This document shows positions 61,058-64,000 of a stretch of DNA of 64,000 bases, piece by piece; the stretch's first letter is position 1, and each line of letters opens with the position of its first letter. The position numbers and the translations under genes are program-made. The DNA lies in contig NZ_CP075190.1 of the NCBI RefSeq assembly GCF_020510585.1, forward strand, positions 2,540,001 to 2,604,000. Reading direction: 5' to 3'. Under the pieces are notes generated by a model. That model had not been told where the DNA came from and did not search any database. It saw nothing but the letters and a program-made list of their open reading frames with translations. Source of the stretch: Ferribacterium limneticum (GTDB lineage: Bacteria > Pseudomonadota > Gammaproteobacteria > Burkholderiales > Rhodocyclaceae).

Positions 61058-62590
61058 ATGACCGCCATCAAACAAGAAGACCTGATCCAGTCCGTTGCCG
61101 ATGCTTTCCAGTACATCAGCTACTACCACCCGCTCGATTACATCAAGGCCCTCGGTGAAGCCTATGAGCGCGAGGAAAGCCCCGCCGCCAAGGACGCCAT
61201 CGCCCAGATTCTGACCAACTCGCGGATGTCCGCCGAAGGCCACCGCCCGATCTGCCAGGACACAGGTATCGGCATGGTCTTCATCAAGGTCGGCATGCAG
61301 GTCACCTGGCCGGACGCCACCATGAGCATCCAGCAGATGATCGACGAAGGCGTCCGCCGCGCCTACGGCAACCCGGACAATCCGCTGCGCGCCTCGGTGC
61401 TGGCCGACCCGGCCGGTGCCCGCAAGAACACCAAGGACAACACCCCGGCCGTCGTCCATTTCGAAATCGTTCCCGGCCATCACGTTGAAGTGATCTGTGC
61501 CGCCAAGGGCGGTGGCTCGGAAGCCAAGTCCAAATTCGCCATGCTCAACCCGTCCGACGACCTCGTCGACTGGGTGCTGCACAAGATCCCGGAAATGGGC
61601 GCCGGCTGGTGTCCTCCCGGCATCATCGGCATCGGCATCGGCGGCACGCCGGAAAAGGCCATGCTGCTGGCCAAGGAATCGATCATGGCGCCGGTCAATA
61701 TTCACGAATTGAAGGCCAAGGCCGCTACCGGTGCCAAGCTGACCCGACCGGAAGAACTGCGCCTCGAACTGTTCGAGAAGATCAACGCGTTGGGCGTCGG
61801 TGCCCAGGGCCTCGGCGGCCTGACTACCGTGCTCGACGTCAAGGTGCTGGACTACCCCTGCCACGCCGCCAACCTGCCGGTCGCCTTGGTCCCGAACTGT
61901 GCGGCAACCCGCCACTGCCATTTTCATCTGGATGGCTCCGGCCCTGCCAAGCTCGAAGTGCCGAAGCTCGAAGACTGGCCGGCCGTCACCTGGACGCCCG
62001 ACCTCAAGGCGGCCACCCAGGTCAACCTCAACACGCTGACCAAGGAAGAAGTCGCCTCCTGGAAAATCGGCCAGAAACTGCTCCTCAACGGCAAGATGCT
62101 GACCGGCCGCGATGCCGCCCACAAGCGCATTGCCGACATGCTGGCCAAGGGCGAAAAGCTGCCGGTCGACTTCACCAACCGCGTCATTTACTACGTCGGC
62201 CCGGTCGATCCGGTGCGTGACGAAGTCGTCGGCCCGGCCGGCCCAACCACCGGCACCCGGATGGACAAGTTCACCCGCATGATGCTGGAGAAGACCGGCC
62301 TGATCTCGATGATCGGCAAGTCCGAGCGCGGTCCGGTTGCCATCGAGGCGATCAAGGACAACAAGTCGGCCTACCTGATGGCCGTCGGCGGCGCCGCCTA
62401 CCTGGTCGCCAAGGCGATCAAGTCGGCCAAGGTCGTCGGCTTCGCCGATCTGGGCATGGAAGCGATCTACGAGTTCGATGTCGAGAACATGCCGGTGACC
62501 GTTGCCGTCGACTCCTCCGGCGTCAGCGTGCACGAAACCGGCCCGAAGGAATGGCAGATCAAGATCGGCAAGATTCCAGTTTCGGCATAA
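61058..62590 (+). CDS. fumA: fumarate hydratase class I (iron-sulfur)
   Basis: 510 aa from the ATG at 61058 (GGAG nine bases upstream). The alpha part about 1-290 carries the class I signature: GHRPICQDTGIGMVF (first cluster Cys), PNCAATRHCHFHLDG (two more Cys-containing positions), and AKGGGSEAKSKFAMLNPSDD. The beta part starts about 330 (LNTLTKEEVASWKIGQKLLL) with GRDAAHKRIADML, VGPAGPTTGTRMDKF and IGKSERGP. It converts fumarate to L-malate in the TCA cycle through a [4Fe-4S] cluster. The single-chain alpha-beta form is typical. The homologous tartrate dehydratase is unlikely. Confidence 0.94.
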   Translation: MTAIKQEDLIQSVADAFQYISYYHPLDYIKALGEAYEREESPAAKDAIAQILTNSRMSAEGHRPICQDTGIGMVFIKVGMQVTWPDATMSIQQMIDEGVRRAYGNPDNPLRASVLADPAGARKNTKDNTPAVVHFEIVPGHHVEVICAAKGGGSEAKSKFAMLNPSDDLVDWVLHKIPEMGAGWCPPGIIGIGIGGTPEKAMLLAKESIMAPVNIHELKAKAATGAKLTRPEELRLELFEKINALGVGAQGLGGLTTVLDVKVLDYPCHAANLPVALVPNCAATRHCHFHLDGSGPAKLEVPKLEDWPAVTWTPDLKAATQVNLNTLTKEEVASWKIGQKLLLNGKMLTGRDAAHKRIADMLAKGEKLPVDFTNRVIYYVGPVDPVRDEVVGPAGPTTGTRMDKFTRMMLEKTGLISMIGKSERGPVAIEAIKDNKSAYLMAVGGAAYLVAKAIKSAKVVGFADLGMEAIYEFDVENMPVTVAVDSSGVSVHETGPKEWQIKIGKIPVSA

Positions 62591-62603
62591 GCCTTTTTCC
62601 GGA

Positions 62604-62636
62604 CAACAAAAACCCGGCCGCGGCCGGGTTTTTTTG
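62604..62636. terminator. bidirectional rho-independent terminator
   Basis: AACCCGGCCGCGGCCGGGTT is a perfect palindrome flanked by A residues on the left and T residues on the right. It can terminate both the plus-strand fumarase and the converging minus-strand GGDEF gene. Confidence 0.9.
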
Positions 62637-62655
62637 CGCCTGAGAAAACCAACGC

Positions 62656-63843
62656 TCAACAGTTTTCTTCGAGGTCCCCGACTGGGCAGAGCGGTGCCTC
62701 GCCAGCCGCGCGCAATTTGCGGCATTTCTTGCAGACAGCGGTGAGCCAGCCCTTGCACGACATCATGGAGGTCGGTGACTCATCTGCCAGCATTTCTTTG
62801 AGGCGTTCAAAAAACACCTCCTGGTTGATGCTGGTTCCGCCACAACCCGTCATGCTGACCACCCGGTCTCCGCCGGTGAGGTGCGCCGCATCATGGCGAC
62901 TGATCGCCAGATGCAATAGTTCGTCGGTTGTCGTTGCCGCAGAATCATCGGGCAAGGCGGCGATACCGACACTGACGGTGACCGGAACACGCGTACCCTT
63001 TATCGAAATATTTGCCGCCGACATGGCCCGGCAAACGCCACGGGCAAATTTTTCGCTCTGCTCGCGCCCGGCCATCAATGAAATGATGGCGATGCGCCCA
63101 CCGACCAGCGGCAACATGCTTTCATCCGCGTGGATCTTGCTCGCCAGCAAGCCAAGTATTTTCTGGACGATTTTGTCGGCCAGATCCCAGCCGTAACGAA
63201 TCCTGAAACCTTCGTAGCCATCCAGCCCGAAAACCAGAACGCCGCGCGGCTGAGCGTTCGCTGTGCTGGCAAGCGAGTCCTCGAGGCACAGCTCGTCAGC
63301 TTTTTCAAGTTGTCCGGACGCCGGGGCTATCTCATTCGTGGGCGGTTTGCCGCTCAGATCAGGCAGGCTTTCGACACGCTTTTTGAAATCATTGAGACCG
63401 ACGTCGCTCTGGTCGCCAAATTCCGCTGCGGCGGTGATCGAATCGGCTTCAGAAACCAGATCGGGCCTGATCAGACGAAGCAGTAGATTCTGAAATTCCT
63501 GGCCGGCAGTTCTTTTCGGAATCAACTCGGAAACACCGAGTTGCCTTGCCTGCTCCCGCCCATCATCGGAAAAACTGTCGGAGACCAGCTGAAAATAAGG
63601 AAGCTGATTGAGGCGAGCCAATTTGCTCGCCCGCAGACGCTCGACCAATCCGGACCCTTCCAGGGTGGCAATATCCAGCCCGGAAAAGACAGCAATAATC
63701 GATGAGTCAAGGACAAGCGTTTGCCACGCCGACTCGGCGTCGCGCTCCTCGCAAACATCAAAATGCCCGCGCAAGAGCTTGCTCAGTGATGCTCGAACCA
63801 GCCGCGAAGCGTCCACGATCAGGACTTTCTGCAACGTCGTCAT
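62656..63843 (-). CDS. receiver-like/degenerate GGDEF protein with C-terminal Cys cluster
   Basis: 395 aa from the ATG at 63843 (GGAAGAGAT upstream); longer starts have no ribosome binding site. Residues about 1-120 form a receiver-like fold (VLIVDASRLVRASLSKLLRG), but the phospho-Asp position is altered (IIAVFSGLDIATLEGSG). The region about 200-350 is a cyclase-like fold (GVLVFGLDGYEGFRIRYGWD) whose signature is LVGGRIAIIS instead of GGDEF, so it probably cannot make c-di-GMP. The C-terminal 40 residues contain five Cys (SCKGWLTAVCKKCRK, APLCPVGDLEENC), which could bind a metal. It likely acts by binding. Confidence 0.8.
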   Translation of the reverse strand: MTTLQKVLIVDASRLVRASLSKLLRGHFDVCEERDAESAWQTLVLDSSIIAVFSGLDIATLEGSGLVERLRASKLARLNQLPYFQLVSDSFSDDGREQARQLGVSELIPKRTAGQEFQNLLLRLIRPDLVSEADSITAAAEFGDQSDVGLNDFKKRVESLPDLSGKPPTNEIAPASGQLEKADELCLEDSLASTANAQPRGVLVFGLDGYEGFRIRYGWDLADKIVQKILGLLASKIHADESMLPLVGGRIAIISLMAGREQSEKFARGVCRAMSAANISIKGTRVPVTVSVGIAALPDDSAATTTDELLHLAISRHDAAHLTGGDRVVSMTGCGGTSINQEVFFERLKEMLADESPTSMMSCKGWLTAVCKKCRKLRAAGEAPLCPVGDLEENC

Positions 63844-64000
63844 ATCTCTTCCGTTCAAAATCGCCTTGGCCACGCGATTATTAACAATGTTACGACTAAC
63901 GGGATAGTTTAGTCCATTCAGCGAGAAGGCGCTTAACATTACTGACTCTTCGTTCATTTCCCCATGGTCGCAACATTGAACTATTTTCTGCCACTCAATA

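Noticed and set aside
60947-62758. 603-codon open frame antisense to fumarase, and similar long frames antisense to acs (58096-60234), the nucleotidase (32402-33706) and the nuclease (37287-38789)
   Set aside because: All lie opposite genes with recognised families and have no family features themselves.

Overview
The window looks like a chromosomal segment of a GC-rich betaproteobacterium of the Rhodocyclales type (Dechloromonas/Azonexus-like). This is an inference from the mix of PEP-CTERM exported proteins, an EpsA-type regulator, type II secretion genes, an acetate activation and sensing module and c-type cytochromes. No 16S rRNA or other direct taxonomic marker is present.

Layout. (1) 1-2126, minus: gspG-gspF-gspE (gspE runs off the left edge), then a plus-strand lytic transglycosylase and a minus-strand PhoB-like regulator. 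(2) 3809-22405, minus: a two-partner secretion locus (TpsB transporter and a 3509-residue TpsA exoprotein), followed by a proton-driven energiser (LamG-carrying ExbB, two ExbD, TonB), a large porin, a periplasmic coiled-coil protein and a CPBP/CAAX-type membrane protease. Spacing from exbB to the protease is operon-tight. I consider this the best candidate for an undescribed system: a giant secreted filament with its own Ton-like motor and outer-membrane channel. (3) 22601-26162, minus: a secreted protein of unknown function, a PEP-CTERM protein and the LuxR-type regulator EpsA. (4) 26174-30747, minus: an ankyrin-repeat protein, three pseudopilins and a lipoprotein secretin, probably the rest of the type II-like apparatus whose E/F/G genes start the window. 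(5) 30929-38969, plus: a small unknown protein, three PEP-CTERM proteins, a secreted 5'-nucleotidase and an ExeM-like extracellular nuclease with an RTX tail, which together could degrade extracellular DNA to nucleosides and phosphate. (6) 39585-45868, minus: a five-gene operon with overlapping or closely spaced genes (PhnD-like binding protein, GGDEF/EAL protein, monoheme cytochrome, TsdA-like diheme cytochrome, SulP transporter). It sits between a 615-bp non-coding stretch and tRNA-Ser(GGA), as an acquired island might. (7) 46250-60255, minus: an acetate/carboxylate module: acs, a 35-codon leader ORF, a 64-aa membrane protein, a symporter-histidine kinase hybrid, a stand-alone receiver, a kinase-like protein fused to a DnaQ-type exonuclease, two DUF294 proteins, a degenerate exonuclease, the VC_2705-type symporter with its DUF4212 subunit and a small membrane protein. 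(8) 60508-63843: a UPF0114 membrane protein, class I fumarase and, on the minus strand, a degenerate GGDEF protein.

A short dispersed repeat with core ACGGTCAACCGGAAAT occurs at six places. Four copies are intergenic, one lies inside the symporter-kinase gene and adds about ten residues, and one overlaps the start region of a pseudopilin gene.

Start codons were chosen from ATG/GTG codons with a plausible ribosome binding site or from the signal peptide. Several long open frames antisense to real genes are treated as artefacts of GC-rich codon use.
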